A stretch of DNA of 39,717 nucleotides from Ignisphaera sp. (GTDB lineage Archaea; Thermoproteota; Thermoprotei_A; Sulfolobales; Ignisphaeraceae): contig JANXEL010000030.1 of NCBI GenBank assembly GCA_025058535.1, positions 1 through 39,717 on the forward strand, written 5' to 3'. Shown piece after piece: positions 16,628 to 25,623 of this stretch. How positions within the stretch are numbered: position 1 is the stretch's first letter; every line of letters starts with the position of its first letter. A program made the translations under genes and the position numbers. The notes beneath the pieces are model-generated. The model ran no database searches and was not told the origin of the DNA. It worked only from the letters and a program-made list of their open reading frames with translations.

Positions 16628-17425
16628 ATGGAGAAAGGTGTTGGAATAATAGGTTTCGGAAGGATGGGGAGAGCTATAGCCGTGGGCCTTATGAATAGAG
16701 GTGCAAGCCCGTATAGCATTATTGTATGTGATAAGGAGCCAGCTGCCCTTCAGCAGGCCAAGATACTGGGGGTGAGAATTGCCCCAAGCATGACAGAGAC
16801 TGTGCTAAATAGCGACCTAGTTATACTAGCTGTGAAGCCTGGTGACATTATCAAGGTTGTTGATGAGATTTCAACCATAGCTGAAAACAAGGTTGTGATT
16901 TCTATTGCGGCTCTGATCCCCCATAGAACCATCAAGAACCGTCTGCCCAGATCCCACGTATATAGAGCGATGCCAAACATAGCTGTGGAAGTTAATAGTG
17001 GATTTATAGCGCTTACCCCACGTGGAGAGATGGATTTTGAAGTAGAGAAGTTCTTTCAGTACCTAGGTGACGTTGTATGGGTTGATGAGGAGACACTCGA
17101 TATGCTCACACTTATATCAGCATCAGCACCTGCCTTACTGGCTGAGATAGCCGATGCACTTATATTGGCTGCCCTTAAATCAGGCATACCGTATGCTATT
17201 GCTAAAAAGGCGATCTCCTCACTATTTAAAGGCACCGGAGAGATGTTAAACAATAAATCTGTGTGTGACATAAGGGATAGCGTCATAACCCCTAGGGGGG
17301 TCACCATAAGGCTTATAGAGAAGTTCTACACCCATGACGCAAAGTCAAAATTGCTAGAAGTACTGTCACACACCATTGAAGAGTACTTGTCTATGCTAAA
17401 TGAAGCTAGAGATAAATATAAATAG
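16628..17425 (+). CDS. proC: Pyrroline-5-carboxylate reductase
   Basis: Reduces 1-pyrroline-5-carboxylate to proline with NAD(P)H, the last step of proline synthesis. The 265-residue product has the Rossmann motif GIIGFGRMGRA near its N terminus, LAVKPGD, YRAMPNIAVEVNSG, and the dimerisation-domain signature ISASAPALLAEIADAL with ITPRGVTIRL, a variant of the common TSPGGTT. ATG 16628 has GGTGA at 16616-16620 with a 7-base spacer. The open frame runs back to 16565, but those 21 residues would precede the normal first strand. It is followed after 52 bases by a small zinc-ribbon gene. Confidence 0.92.
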   Translation: MEKGVGIIGFGRMGRAIAVGLMNRGASPYSIIVCDKEPAALQQAKILGVRIAPSMTETVLNSDLVILAVKPGDIIKVVDEISTIAENKVVISIAALIPHRTIKNRLPRSHVYRAMPNIAVEVNSGFIALTPRGEMDFEVEKFFQYLGDVVWVDEETLDMLTLISASAPALLAEIADALILAALKSGIPYAIAKKAISSLFKGTGEMLNNKSVCDIRDSVITPRGVTIRLIEKFYTHDAKSKLLEVLSHTIEEYLSMLNEARDKYK

Positions 17426-17477
17426 CTCTCTATCACTATAATAGCAAAGTCTCTGGTTATACAGCTATGGTGTGAAA

Positions 17478-17705
17478 ATGCCTGTAATGTACAGATGCTC
17501 AAACTGTGGAAAACTCTTGTACTACTATATAACTGGATTCAATGATGATTCAACAGGTATGAGATCTATTAACGATATAGTCAACCTCTATATGGGTGTG
17601 TGTCCATACTGCAGAAAACCTCTGCCAAAGAATAAACTGAATGGTATAGATATAAGAGCTGTAGAACAGATTATAGAAAAAAGTAAAGATGCAAAGAAGA
17701 TGTGA
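17478..17705 (+). CDS. Small zinc-ribbon protein
   Basis: About 75 residues with two CxxC knuckles: CSNCGK near residue 7 and CPYCRKPLP near 43. This is a rubredoxin/zinc-ribbon arrangement with about 32 residues between the pairs. A charged C-terminal helix follows. Such short ribbons bind nucleic acids or act as adaptor subunits; nothing more specific is visible. GGTG at 17469-17472 lies five bases before ATG 17478; GTG 17472 overlaps the motif. It follows proC on the same strand. Confidence 0.72.
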   Translation: MPVMYRCSNCGKLLYYYITGFNDDSTGMRSINDIVNLYMGVCPYCRKPLPKNKLNGIDIRAVEQIIEKSKDAKKM

Positions 17706-17784
17706 GTAGGACGGCATAAAAAGTAAAAGCCACAATTAGAGATCACCATAGCTACGATCCTCTTACGATACGATGCAATTACCA

Positions 17785-17900
17785 ATTTAAATGTTGTCTG
17801 AATTAAGGACAAGGTTATTAAACTATCTAATGCCTAATTAGTTTAAGGATGATGAATGGGACCCTCTATGACTGATGAAGATGGTTAGAGATTCTGACAA
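17785..17900 (+). ncRNA. Possible small RNA with C/D-box-like motifs
   Basis: TTTAAAT near 17786-17792 could be a TATA box with initiation near 17815. The predicted transcript would begin with an 8-base-pair inverted repeat, TTAAACTA (17818-17825) with TAGTTTAA (17839-17846). Then come ATGATGA (17849-17855, a C-box consensus), CTGATGA (17872-17878, a D'-like CTGA overlapping a C'-like TGATGA) and CTGA (17894-17897, D-like). The spacers of 16 and 15 bases are longer than the usual 12, and the D' and C' motifs overlap. I found no rRNA or tRNA target. Weak candidate only. Confidence 0.2.
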
Positions 17901-18014
17901 TCGATTAATCCTTGAGATAAACCCTACATGCCCAGTTGAAGATAAGTGTGCGTGAATCAGCATCGAGGGGTTAGTATCGAGATAAAACTGGGCTTTAGTA
18001 TTACCATCTTCACT

Positions 18015-18808
18015 TCACAGCTGACCTTGACCGTGCATTATTCTTGCTAGATTTCCTAGACCTACGTATGTTAGCACCCAGGCGATCAGCCTCATAACGT
18101 TTATAATGATGTCAACAAACAACCCTGTAAAAGATATGGCTGCAGCTAAACCAGCAATAGTTACAACTATGAAAATCACGGCTGCTGCTAGAAGTGAAGC
18201 CTCATTAAATGTGCTGTGAAGTTTAAAGAGAAGAATTATCAACCCTATGGTTCCAACCAAGCCATAGGAGGTTCCCCATTAATATGACTATTAGTCCTCC
18301 AGATAGTGGTGCTAATAGTCTTTTGTGATTCATAGGATTTGAAAGTATTGATTCACCATTTATTGTGGGGAGTAACGCTATGGCTAGAACTATCACCAGG
18401 GTTCCAACTACTATAGTCACCAGCCCTCCTACATAGCCGGTCTTCATGAGCAGTGAGGCTGTTGAATACTCCTCCCTCTACTTCCTCAGCTTGCTCGACC
18501 TAGGAGTAATTTTTAGGTAAACTGCATATACTGTGAAGATAAGGGAAGCAATACAGAATACTCCAATAACTACGGCTACCGTAATCAATGGAGTCGTGAT
18601 CTCAGCAGGCTTGGTAAATCCATGGAAGGCATTGTTCTATGAGCTGCTATTCCGGTTGGTAGCACAATTAGTAATGGAAGGATGAGAATGGCCGTCAAAA
18701 ATGCCAGTATTAATGAAATTATACTCACTACAATCATGGCTAGTGATCCACTTCTGAAATCTTTATACCTTTAACGACCGAATCTCTAACGTCCTCATCA
18801 ACACTCAT
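18015..18808 (-). pseudogene. Decayed multi-pass membrane protein gene (DUF973-like)
   Basis: Joined across frames, the minus strand encodes one membrane protein of about 260 residues. It runs MSVDEDVRDSVVKGIK from ATG 18808; a frameshift near 18765; DFRSGSLAMIVVSIISLILA and a second hydrophobic segment; a frameshift near 18635; then TTPLITVAVVIGVF and on to SKLRK. An in-frame TAG at 18478-18480 follows, then REEYSTASLLMKTGYVGG and further segments; a frameshift near 18280; and YGLVGTIGLIILLF to the stop at 18015. At least five hydrophobic segments are seen. The layout (short charged N terminus, RSGSL, and C-terminal TYVGLGNLARI) recalls archaeal DUF973 proteins, at low confidence. A TATA-like ATTTATATATC near 18842-18852 remains. 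Three frameshifts and one stop in 800 bases indicate real decay. Confidence 0.7.
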
Positions 18809-18991
18809 GTGTCTTCCCACAACAGAGTACGCAAATTCTCCCCGATATATAAATGCTAGGTGGGCAGTCCAAAATAGAGATCTTGGTTAAATCGTGGAAG
18901 CCTTCCCTCAGTGTTTGATGGAGTTTGAGAGATTCAATTATGAAAGCTTAATTATCTTTACTAATGCATAGTAGTAGGCGAAGGCGATAGG

Positions 18992-20392
18992 ATGACGGTG
19001 ACAAATAGAGATATTGAAAGCATTGTCAATACCATTACGGAGTGCATTGATGAGAATAAGCTCGAGGAAGCTGTTAAGCTATTTGAGGCTCTGGATCCTC
19101 CGAAGGCAATGGATGTGGTTATTAGGCTTGGTAGCGATGAGAAGAGGAAACTATTCGCTTCTTCAAACCTCAACAATCTTACCGAAGTTCTAGCACGTCT
19201 ACCTGATGAAATTATATATGAAATCTCTTCTGTTAAGGGCGTTGACGATATGGCTAAAATATTATCGAAGTTGCCTATCGATGAGGTTGCTGACGTCCTC
19301 TTTAAGCTTCCGTCAAGAATGAGGTTTGAAATTCTAAGAGTTCTTCCAAGCGATCTCTCATCTGAGGTTGCTAGAGTTATGAAGTTTTCTCCAGAGAGCG
19401 TTGGAGGTGTAATGACCACACAGATACCTGTTTTTGAAGAAGATCTAACTGTAGGTGAAGCTATTGATCTATACATACAGAAAAGTCGGCTTGGCCTGTA
19501 CGATAAGCACAGTTATATATACATTGTTGATAAAAATAGAAAGCTTGTTGGTCACATAGATGTAAGGATCCTCTTGACTAAACCAAGAAATATGAAGCTG
19601 GGTAACTGCATGGAGAAGGTGCCAGTGTTTGTAGATCCTTTTAGCGATCGAGAAGAAGCTGCTAAGGTAGCTGTTGCCTACGATCTTATAGAGGTCCCGG
19701 TCGTAGATTTTGATGGAAGATTTCTAGGTATTGTATCACTGGACGATATACTTGATGTTATGATCAGCGAGTACTCTGAGGACTTACTAAAATACGGTGG
19801 TTTCATAGAGACTATAAGAGGTAGCTATATAGCCACAAGCCCATTCAAGCTCGCTCTAAGAAGGGCCCCTACACTACTATACCTCTATCTCATAAACATT
19901 GTCACCGGTGGAATTACAGCACTATTTGAAAACGTTATAGAGAAAGTAACCCTACTTGCAGCATTCATGCCCATGCTGGCAGACAATTCCGGTAATGTTG
20001 GTTCTCAAGCCTCTGCATTAATTCTGAGAAGTCTTGTTACAGGGGAAATCAAGTTATCTGGAAGCGATTTAATGAAGATATTGTTAAAGGAATTCATAAC
20101 GACGAGCATCATGCTTATTCTACTAGCCCCTTTAGCATTTACTATAGGATTCTCCCTACCCTACATATCAAAGTGGGATCTGGGATACGCCGTGGGTATA
20201 GCATCGATAGTAACGATTGCCCTAATAGCCTCCTGCTATGTATCAGATGTAGTAGGAGCTCTATTGCCAATACTTCTAGCTAAGTTGAAAATAGATCCTG
20301 CAACAGCGTCAGCTCCAGTGGTTACAAGCATAGGTGATATAATTACGGTAACGGTCTACTTCACCATAGCATCTCTAATATTTAGACTATAA
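18992..20392 (+). CDS. mgtE: Magnesium transporter MgtE
   Basis: A Mg2+-gated Mg2+ channel of the cell membrane. The 466-residue protein has the full MgtE layout. A helical N domain of about 1-140 has repeated leucine-rich helices. Tandem CBS domains cover about 145-265, including VGGVMTTQIPVF and VSLDDILDVM, and sense cytoplasmic Mg2+. A C-terminal five-helix pore covers about 285-466. The pore signatures PMLADNSGNVGSQASALILRSL and SIGDIITVTVYF are present; the aspartate in the latter lines the ion path in characterised MgtE. ATG 18992 is used. A TATA-like tract near 18947-18957 lies upstream. The gene stands alone, between the decayed membrane gene and a MobA-like gene. Confidence 0.95.
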   Translation: MTVTNRDIESIVNTITECIDENKLEEAVKLFEALDPPKAMDVVIRLGSDEKRKLFASSNLNNLTEVLARLPDEIIYEISSVKGVDDMAKILSKLPIDEVADVLFKLPSRMRFEILRVLPSDLSSEVARVMKFSPESVGGVMTTQIPVFEEDLTVGEAIDLYIQKSRLGLYDKHSYIYIVDKNRKLVGHIDVRILLTKPRNMKLGNCMEKVPVFVDPFSDREEAAKVAVAYDLIEVPVVDFDGRFLGIVSLDDILDVMISEYSEDLLKYGGFIETIRGSYIATSPFKLALRRAPTLLYLYLINIVTGGITALFENVIEKVTLLAAFMPMLADNSGNVGSQASALILRSLVTGEIKLSGSDLMKILLKEFITTSIMLILLAPLAFTIGFSLPYISKWDLGYAVGIASIVTIALIASCYVSDVVGALLPILLAKLKIDPATASAPVVTSIGDIITVTVYFTIASLIFRL

Positions 20393-20582
20393 TGAAATAA
20401 ACATACTGCATCAATGGAATCTTATAAAATGAAAACATAACCATAAAAATAGTTACCCTACCAAAGTGCTTCACAAGCCACGTAAGATCTAACTTGCATA
20501 CATAATAACAACCAGTTAATGTGGATTGAGAAACGCTTTAAATAAGTTTGCATAACAATATCACTCAACATGATGCGCAGTA

Positions 20583-21185
20583 GTGAATACAATGATTGTC
20601 GTAGCAATATTGGCCGGAGGCATGTCATCCAGGTTTTTAGCAGGTGACAAGCTGCTTTACCCAGTAAGAGGAAAACCACTAATTAGATATGTGGTTGATT
20701 CTTTAATGATGTGCAGATACGTATCGAAAGTTATAGCCATCTCCTCACAAAGTAATATAAATAGCATTAATGAACATGTGGAGACTGTGCAAGACCCTTT
20801 TCAAATTGGTCCTTTAGGAGCTTTATATCTAGCTCTAAGGATGTTTAGCGAAGTCTTTGTAGTTGGGGGAGATATGCCCTTTATAAACTGTGCATGTCTG
20901 TACACTATTTTGGAGAAATGTGGATTTGATGGAACCATCTCTGCATGTATGCCACAGTGCAATGACTATCTAGAACCCCTTCTATCACTATATAGAAGAT
21001 CTATGATAGGTATAATAGAGTACGGTATAGCAAATAGAATACTGAGCTTGCAGAAACTTATAAAAATATTTAGGGTCTCGATAAAGACCATCAATATTTG
21101 TAATTCAAGTGAATTGAAAACATGCCTCACCAATGTAAACTCCGTGGAGGACGTACACTACAGATTACATCAGATATTACTCTGA
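20583..21185 (+). CDS. MobA-like nucleotidyltransferase
   Basis: About 200 residues with the nucleotidyltransferase loop LAGGMSSRF...DK at residues 10-23, and VGGDMPFI near 100 holding the metal-binding aspartate. This is the layout of MobA (molybdenum cofactor guanylyltransferase) and of related NTP transferases such as CofC or the MocA type. QDPFQIGPLGAL matches the MobA 'D...GPL.G' substrate loop fairly well. A molybdenum or tungsten cofactor role is plausible because a MoaB gene lies 4 kb away, but they are not in one operon. The C-terminal third is divergent. GTG 20583 and ATG 20592 are both possible starts; a TTTAAATAAG TATA box lies near 20537. Confidence 0.75.
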   Translation: MNTMIVVAILAGGMSSRFLAGDKLLYPVRGKPLIRYVVDSLMMCRYVSKVIAISSQSNINSINEHVETVQDPFQIGPLGALYLALRMFSEVFVVGGDMPFINCACLYTILEKCGFDGTISACMPQCNDYLEPLLSLYRRSMIGIIEYGIANRILSLQKLIKIFRVSIKTINICNSSELKTCLTNVNSVEDVHYRLHQILL

Positions 21186-21250
21186 TAAAGTAGGGACTGA
21201 TTGAGTGAATGGGTTTGCACTGTACTACTCTAGCACGCTGTGAATGCTAT

Positions 21251-22009
21251 CTATACTTGCATAGAGTAGATATTCAGTTTTACATCTTCGTCTCTATGTA
21301 TCTGATTAAGTGTCTCTAGAGCCTTCTCACCAAGCAGTCTTAAGTTGCTACTCCATACCACTAGCGATGGTGTGAACTCCCTCGTATCCAGGTCCACCGC
21401 TATGCTAAACATCCAATCCGAACCAAGTAATATAATAACATACTTTCCATTTTTATATTTGGAGTAGAGATATTCAATTATTCCAAGTATTTCCTTTGGA
21501 CCGTTTAACTTGATAGTTTTTCTCTCCACTATAGGATACTTTATTGCTGCCGAAATAGCTGTGATTTCAGCAAGCCCATCAAGAAACGATTCAAATGCTC
21601 TACTTATTTTAAAAGCATGCTGGTCCACATTACTACTGCTCTTTTCTGTAATTTTCCTCTCATACATTTTAATACCACTCTTAATTGCGCTGAGAATTGA
21701 TGAACATAAGTGGCTGTGCTCCTTTTTTATACACTCAAAATACCACTCGCCCCCCTTCTGATATAGTCTAGCGACCACCTCTAACATTCCTCTCTCTGTC
21801 TGTATTCCAAAGCTGAAATTATCGTTTCCAATCATATATATCTTTACATTGTATATTGTTTCAAGCTTCTTTATAAAACCCTTTCTACTTTTAAATAGGA
21901 CTGTGCCCTCCATATCATTTACGGTAAATCCTAGTCTGGAAAATAGTTCATACATTTCATCTATTTTGCTTATCGGTAGTGTGCCACTGTACACTTTTAC
22001 TGCGGACAT
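21251..22009 (-). CDS. Hypothetical protein, 252 residues
   Basis: I do not recognise this protein. It is soluble, with no membrane segments, signal peptide, cysteine motif or known nucleotide-binding loop. It appears to have two alpha/beta halves: about 1-110 (alternating strands such as KIYMIGNDNFSFGIQ) and about 165-252 (KYVIILLGSDWMFSIAVDLD), joined by a charged helical linker near 112-150. The two halves share a loose pattern of strand, 'SF/MFSI', strand, so it may be an internal duplication. ATG 22009 is followed by a plausible coding sequence throughout, and codon use resembles the neighbours. It is transcribed alone, between the MobA-like gene (convergent) and ogt. Confidence 0.65.
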   Translation of the reverse strand: MSAVKVYSGTLPISKIDEMYELFSRLGFTVNDMEGTVLFKSRKGFIKKLETIYNVKIYMIGNDNFSFGIQTERGMLEVVARLYQKGGEWYFECIKKEHSHLCSSILSAIKSGIKMYERKITEKSSSNVDQHAFKISRAFESFLDGLAEITAISAAIKYPIVERKTIKLNGPKEILGIIEYLYSKYKNGKYVIILLGSDWMFSIAVDLDTREFTPSLVVWSSNLRLLGEKALETLNQIHRDEDVKLNIYSMQV

Positions 22010-22133
22010 GTTTAGTAACCGTAAGTTGGTGCTCGTCAGCCTCTCTCCTATGTGTAGCCGGCTAAACAGATTAATAAACGCTTATCCTGTTACACCCAAC
22101 GTGTTCTGACCCTATTGATTAAAAGATTACATT

Positions 22134-22508
22134 CTAACGATCTGTGAAGCCCTGTATTCTGATCAGCTCATCTTTTAACCTACAGAGCGGTTTTCCAAGG
22201 CTTTCCAGCCTAAGGAGCCTCTCTTTAAAATAGCTAGCTCTTTTGCCATCGAGCGTATACCCACCTACTTTACCATTAGATTTTATTACTCTATGACATG
22301 GTACAGCTATAGGATTTCTATTCTCTTTAAGAATTCTAGCAATGTATCTTGGGCTTAACCCTACAACCTTAGCTACATCACCATATGTTGCTACACATCC
22401 TAATGGTATTAATTGTATTAATGCGTACACGATTTCGGCTATATCGTTTTTCGTAGCCCTCCTTACAACAGTGACACCTTTATGAACCTCAACTACAAAG
22501 AATGTCAT
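22134..22508 (-). CDS. ogt: Methylated-DNA--[protein]-cysteine S-methyltransferase
   Basis: Removes alkyl groups from O6-alkylguanine in DNA by transfer to its own cysteine, a one-use repair protein. The 124-residue product is a short form consisting mostly of the C-terminal DNA-binding domain. IPLGCVATYGDVAKVVG is the HTH region, SPRYIARIL the recognition helix with the arginine finger, and PCHRVI at 70-75 holds the acceptor Cys71. Retention of the cysteine separates it from alkyltransferase-like proteins. It follows the aminopeptidase gene by 7 bases on the same strand, so the two are probably co-transcribed. Confidence 0.92.
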   Translation of the reverse strand: MTFFVVEVHKGVTVVRRATKNDIAEIVYALIQLIPLGCVATYGDVAKVVGLSPRYIARILKENRNPIAVPCHRVIKSNGKVGGYTLDGKRASYFKERLLRLESLGKPLCRLKDELIRIQGFTDR

Positions 22509-22515
22509 GATAGAG

Positions 22516-23634
22516 TTAGCCCATGAAGTCTTTTATAAACCTCCCATTCTCGTATACGAGATCTCCATCAGCATACACCCTACCCTTCCTCATATCTTTA
22601 ATCATGTCCCAATGTATAGATGACCTGTTAATACCACCTGTTCTCAAATATGCTGCTCCTAGTGCTAAATGTATGGTGCCTCCAATCTTTTCATCAAATA
22701 GGATTTCCTTGGTAAAGCGTGTTATATCATAGTTAAGTCCGAATGCTAATTCACCAACTCTCTTTGCGCCCGCATCTACTTCTATTAGCCTCTTTAAAAA
22801 TTCTTCACCCTTTAGAGCTGAAGCACCAACTACTTCACCCCTTCTAAACTCTAGCTTGATACCCTCAACCTCAACGCCATTGTATATTGCTGGGTAGCCA
22901 AACACTATCCTCCCCTCAACGCTATCTTCATGAGGCGCTGTAAAGATCTCTCCCCCAGGCATATTATGTTTTCCATCATCGTTTATCCAGCTCCTTCCTC
23001 CGATTTTGACCATCAGATCCGTATCACTATCAATAATTCTGAGCTCATCAACTCTACCAAGAAGAGCTATCACCTTTTCCTGTGCTTTTGCCTGGTGGAT
23101 CCATGCATCAACAGGATTCTCGTTATGGAGCTTAACAGCCCTATAGACAAATTCTTCAAAATCGGTAATCGACATGCCGGCTTCCTGTGCCATTGCCTTA
23201 GTTGGATACGGTGCTACAACCCAACGTAGACTCCCTGTAGCATCCCTTTTCATAAATATTTCCCTAATTTCGCTCATTGCCTTAGATCTAATTCTTATTC
23301 TATCGGGGTCAATGCCTATGAGGGGCTTCGAGTGCGTGGGTGATAGAATGCTTATTCTTACGTCTATCCTCTCCATTATGAACCTGTCTATTGGTGATGT
23401 ATAGCTCAAGAGTTCATGTGGCGCATACCTATACAGTATTTCAGTCAAGATGTCATCAGTCAAAATAAGCCTTGGATAGCCTCCTCTCATAACTATACCC
23501 TTCCACAGTTCTCTAACTAGTGGAAAAGCCTCAGTAGATGCATACAGCGCCACCTCATCAAGCTTCTTAACTCCCACACAGTAATCTAAAATGAGCTTAG
23601 AATACTTAACTAGATCCAATCTCTGTACCCCCAT
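22516..23634 (-). CDS. M29 family aminopeptidase (leucyl aminopeptidase, thermophilic AmpS type)
   Basis: A dinuclear-metal exopeptidase that removes N-terminal residues from peptides in the cytoplasm. The 372-residue length is typical of AmpS/aminopeptidase T. M29 motifs are clear: NMPGGEIFTAPHEDSVEGRIVF (metal-binding Glu residues), KRVGELAFGLN, GTIHLALGAAY, then GINRSSIHWDMIKDM, which supplies His and Asp metal ligands. GTG or ATG near 23634 begins MGVQRLDLVKYSKLILDYC, normal for the family. It sits directly upstream of ogt with a 7-base gap. No signal peptide. Confidence 0.93.
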   Translation of the reverse strand: MGVQRLDLVKYSKLILDYCVGVKKLDEVALYASTEAFPLVRELWKGIVMRGGYPRLILTDDILTEILYRYAPHELLSYTSPIDRFIMERIDVRISILSPTHSKPLIGIDPDRIRIRSKAMSEIREIFMKRDATGSLRWVVAPYPTKAMAQEAGMSITDFEEFVYRAVKLHNENPVDAWIHQAKAQEKVIALLGRVDELRIIDSDTDLMVKIGGRSWINDDGKHNMPGGEIFTAPHEDSVEGRIVFGYPAIYNGVEVEGIKLEFRRGEVVGASALKGEEFLKRLIEVDAGAKRVGELAFGLNYDITRFTKEILFDEKIGGTIHLALGAAYLRTGGINRSSIHWDMIKDMRKGRVYADGDLVYENGRFIKDFMG

Positions 23635-23849
23635 CCATATAATACTTTCAACTCTGGCAATAAAAAGCTATATGTGGATTGTGCACACCGTTAGATTTAG
23701 GCTCAATCTAAAATGCTAATATGAGTCTAAGTGTGTATACAATTACAATATTTATTACTAAGTGAAAAATAATAATGTACGCAATCTGTGAATAGACTGC
23801 TATAAGCTAATAAAGTTATAAAGATTGCTAAGCACAGTAAGTTGGTTGT

Positions 23850-24917
23850 ATGAGCGTTCATGTACTTTACAGTGATGTGTTTTACCTACATAGACCGTTA
23901 CCCGGAGCATACCATCCTGAAAATCCCAGCAGGCTAGACGTAGCAATTAGCGCTATAAAGAGAGTTTACATGCCTCAAAGAATAATCGTGAACAGTAGGA
24001 TCAACTACAGTATTGATTACCTTCACTATATCGCTAAAGTCCATGACGCAAGCTATATAGAGCTGATCAATAGTCTCTGCAGTACTGGTAACACATACAT
24101 AGATAGCGATACTTACATCTCAAGAGATACATGTAGAGTTGTTGAAGTGGCTGTAGCGGCATCTATAAAATCAATTGAAATAGCGTTGAGCCAAAGCGAT
24201 ACACTAGTATTTGCATTAGTCCGTCCCCCAGGGCACCATGCAGGTAGGTATGGAAGAGCTATGGGTGCACCCACACAGGGTTTCTGCATATACAATAATA
24301 TTGCAGCCGCCGCTCTATACGCCGTTGATAGGGGTTATGCACCAATTGCCATAATGGATATAGATGTGCATCATGGTAATGGAACACAGGAAGTTTTCTG
24401 GTACGAACCGACCGTAATACACATTGACATTCATCAGTATGGCATATATCCAGGCACGGGCTCTATAGATGCCATCGGTGGTGGGGAAGCCAGGGGGACA
24501 AAGATCAACATCCCTCTCCCTCCCTATTCCAGGGATGACGACTATCTTTATGTTATCAATGAAGTCTTAACGCCGGTCATGGAGGCTGTTAAACCTAGAG
24601 CTATAGCTGTGTCAGCAGGCTTCGATGCATACAGGGGTGATGGTCTTAGCGAAATGGAGCTCACACAAAAGTTCTATGGCTTCTACGGTATGTTACTTAG
24701 AGCACTAAGCAAGAAAATCGGCATTGGTGTAGCTGCAGTCCTTGAAGGTGGCTATAGTGTTGGTTTGAGGGATGGTATACCATCCTTCATAAATGGTTTT
24801 CTTAGTGATTTCAAGAAGTATGAAGAGGAATTGAAAGCAATTTCACCCTCTAGAAAGACGGTTGAGATTGCTATGAAGATTAAAAATGTTCTAAAACCAT
24901 TTATGTCAATCAGCTAG
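23850..24917 (+). CDS. Histone deacetylase superfamily protein (AcuC/APAH-like amidohydrolase)
   Basis: Zinc-dependent hydrolysis of an acetylamide. In archaea the substrate may be acetyl-lysine in protein or a small acetylated amine. The 355-residue protein has the arginase-deacetylase core: RPPGHHAG at 125-132 with the catalytic His pair, DIDVHHGNGTQ at 170-180 with zinc ligands Asp172 and His174, SAGFDAYRGD with zinc ligand Asp259, and EGGYSVG with the transition-state tyrosine. All catalytic residues are kept. GTTATAAAG near 23816 is a likely TATA box, giving a transcript that starts almost at the ATG. A 7-base inverted repeat, TTAGATT/AATCTAA, lies at 23691-23711 in the region upstream. 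Confidence 0.92.
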   Translation: MSVHVLYSDVFYLHRPLPGAYHPENPSRLDVAISAIKRVYMPQRIIVNSRINYSIDYLHYIAKVHDASYIELINSLCSTGNTYIDSDTYISRDTCRVVEVAVAASIKSIEIALSQSDTLVFALVRPPGHHAGRYGRAMGAPTQGFCIYNNIAAAALYAVDRGYAPIAIMDIDVHHGNGTQEVFWYEPTVIHIDIHQYGIYPGTGSIDAIGGGEARGTKINIPLPPYSRDDDYLYVINEVLTPVMEAVKPRAIAVSAGFDAYRGDGLSEMELTQKFYGFYGMLLRALSKKIGIGVAAVLEGGYSVGLRDGIPSFINGFLSDFKKYEEELKAISPSRKTVEIAMKIKNVLKPFMSIS

Positions 24918-25104
24918 CTCAAAATAACAGTAGATAGACATGAGGAGGTAATATTATTGTGAATGAATTTCGTAGGTCCAAATTCACTTGAACTGCCCGT
25001 GAAAAATCTCTTCTAATCTATGAGAAAAGAGAATCTCGATATAATCAAGCCTGCTGGTTTTATGGTGATAAGCATTAGAACTGCGCTATTTAATTTACAC
25101 AGCA

Positions 25105-25611
25105 TCACTCTAGCTGCCTTTTCAATTCATATACAGCATGCGGTGCCAATTTACATATTATCTCACTTAGTGCGAACTTTACCGCATTAGGGTTCCCCGG
25201 CACTATAAAAACGATAGAATCTTTAACGATGTACGCCGTAGCCCTTGAGAGATACGCAGCAGCACCTACTTCTCTATGACTAAGGAGTCTAAATAGCTCT
25301 CCAAACCCAGGCAGCTCTTTCAACGCTATCTCTCTAACGGATTCAACACTCACATCTCTACGGCTTATACCCGTACCTCCAGTAACAACAATAACATCAC
25401 ATCTCGCTGTACACTCTACAACTCTTCTCTGAATCTCTCTAACATCGTTTGGAACAACTGTGTAGGTGGATACCAGTGCCCCCTTGCAGAGAATGGGCAC
25501 ACTATTGACAATAGGCTTTACATCATCATCTTTAAGCCCCTTATATACAGAGTCACTAGTCACTATGAAACACATTCTGTAGCTCTCTACAACATAATCT
25601 CTATGGCCCAC
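25105..25611 (-). CDS. MoaB/Mog-type molybdopterin-binding protein
   Basis: Likely adenylates molybdopterin ahead of metal insertion, the archaeal MoaB role; Mo or W cofactor chemistry. The 168-residue protein has VTSDSVYKG, DVIVVTGGTGISRRDVSVESV (the MPT-binding glycine-rich loop), ELPGFGELFR and IVFIVPGNPNAV. GTG 25611 is supported by GGTGA lying 6 bases upstream, within the gap to the rhomboid gene, whose stop is 12 bases away. This shows co-transcription with the rhomboid protease although no functional link is known. The ATG at residue 13 is a less likely start. Confidence 0.9.
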   Translation of the reverse strand: MGHRDYVVESYRMCFIVTSDSVYKGLKDDDVKPIVNSVPILCKGALVSTYTVVPNDVREIQRRVVECTARCDVIVVTGGTGISRRDVSVESVREIALKELPGFGELFRLLSHREVGAAAYLSRATAYIVKDSIVFIVPGNPNAVKFALSEIICKLAPHAVYELKRQLE

Positions 25612-25623
25612 GATCCCTCACCA

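Noticed and set aside
18842-18991. Riboswitch or long regulated leader ahead of mgtE
   Set aside because: The TATA-like element at 18842-18852 serves the opposite-strand pseudogene better, and no structured leader is evident.
22134-22508. Alkyltransferase-like protein without repair activity
   Set aside because: The acceptor cysteine is present in PCHRV.
24945-25015. Strong GGAGGT motif followed by start codons in the gap after the deacetylase gene
   Set aside because: The frames that follow are only about 10 and 17 codons long and match nothing; could be a remnant or a leader peptide but there is no gene for it to serve.
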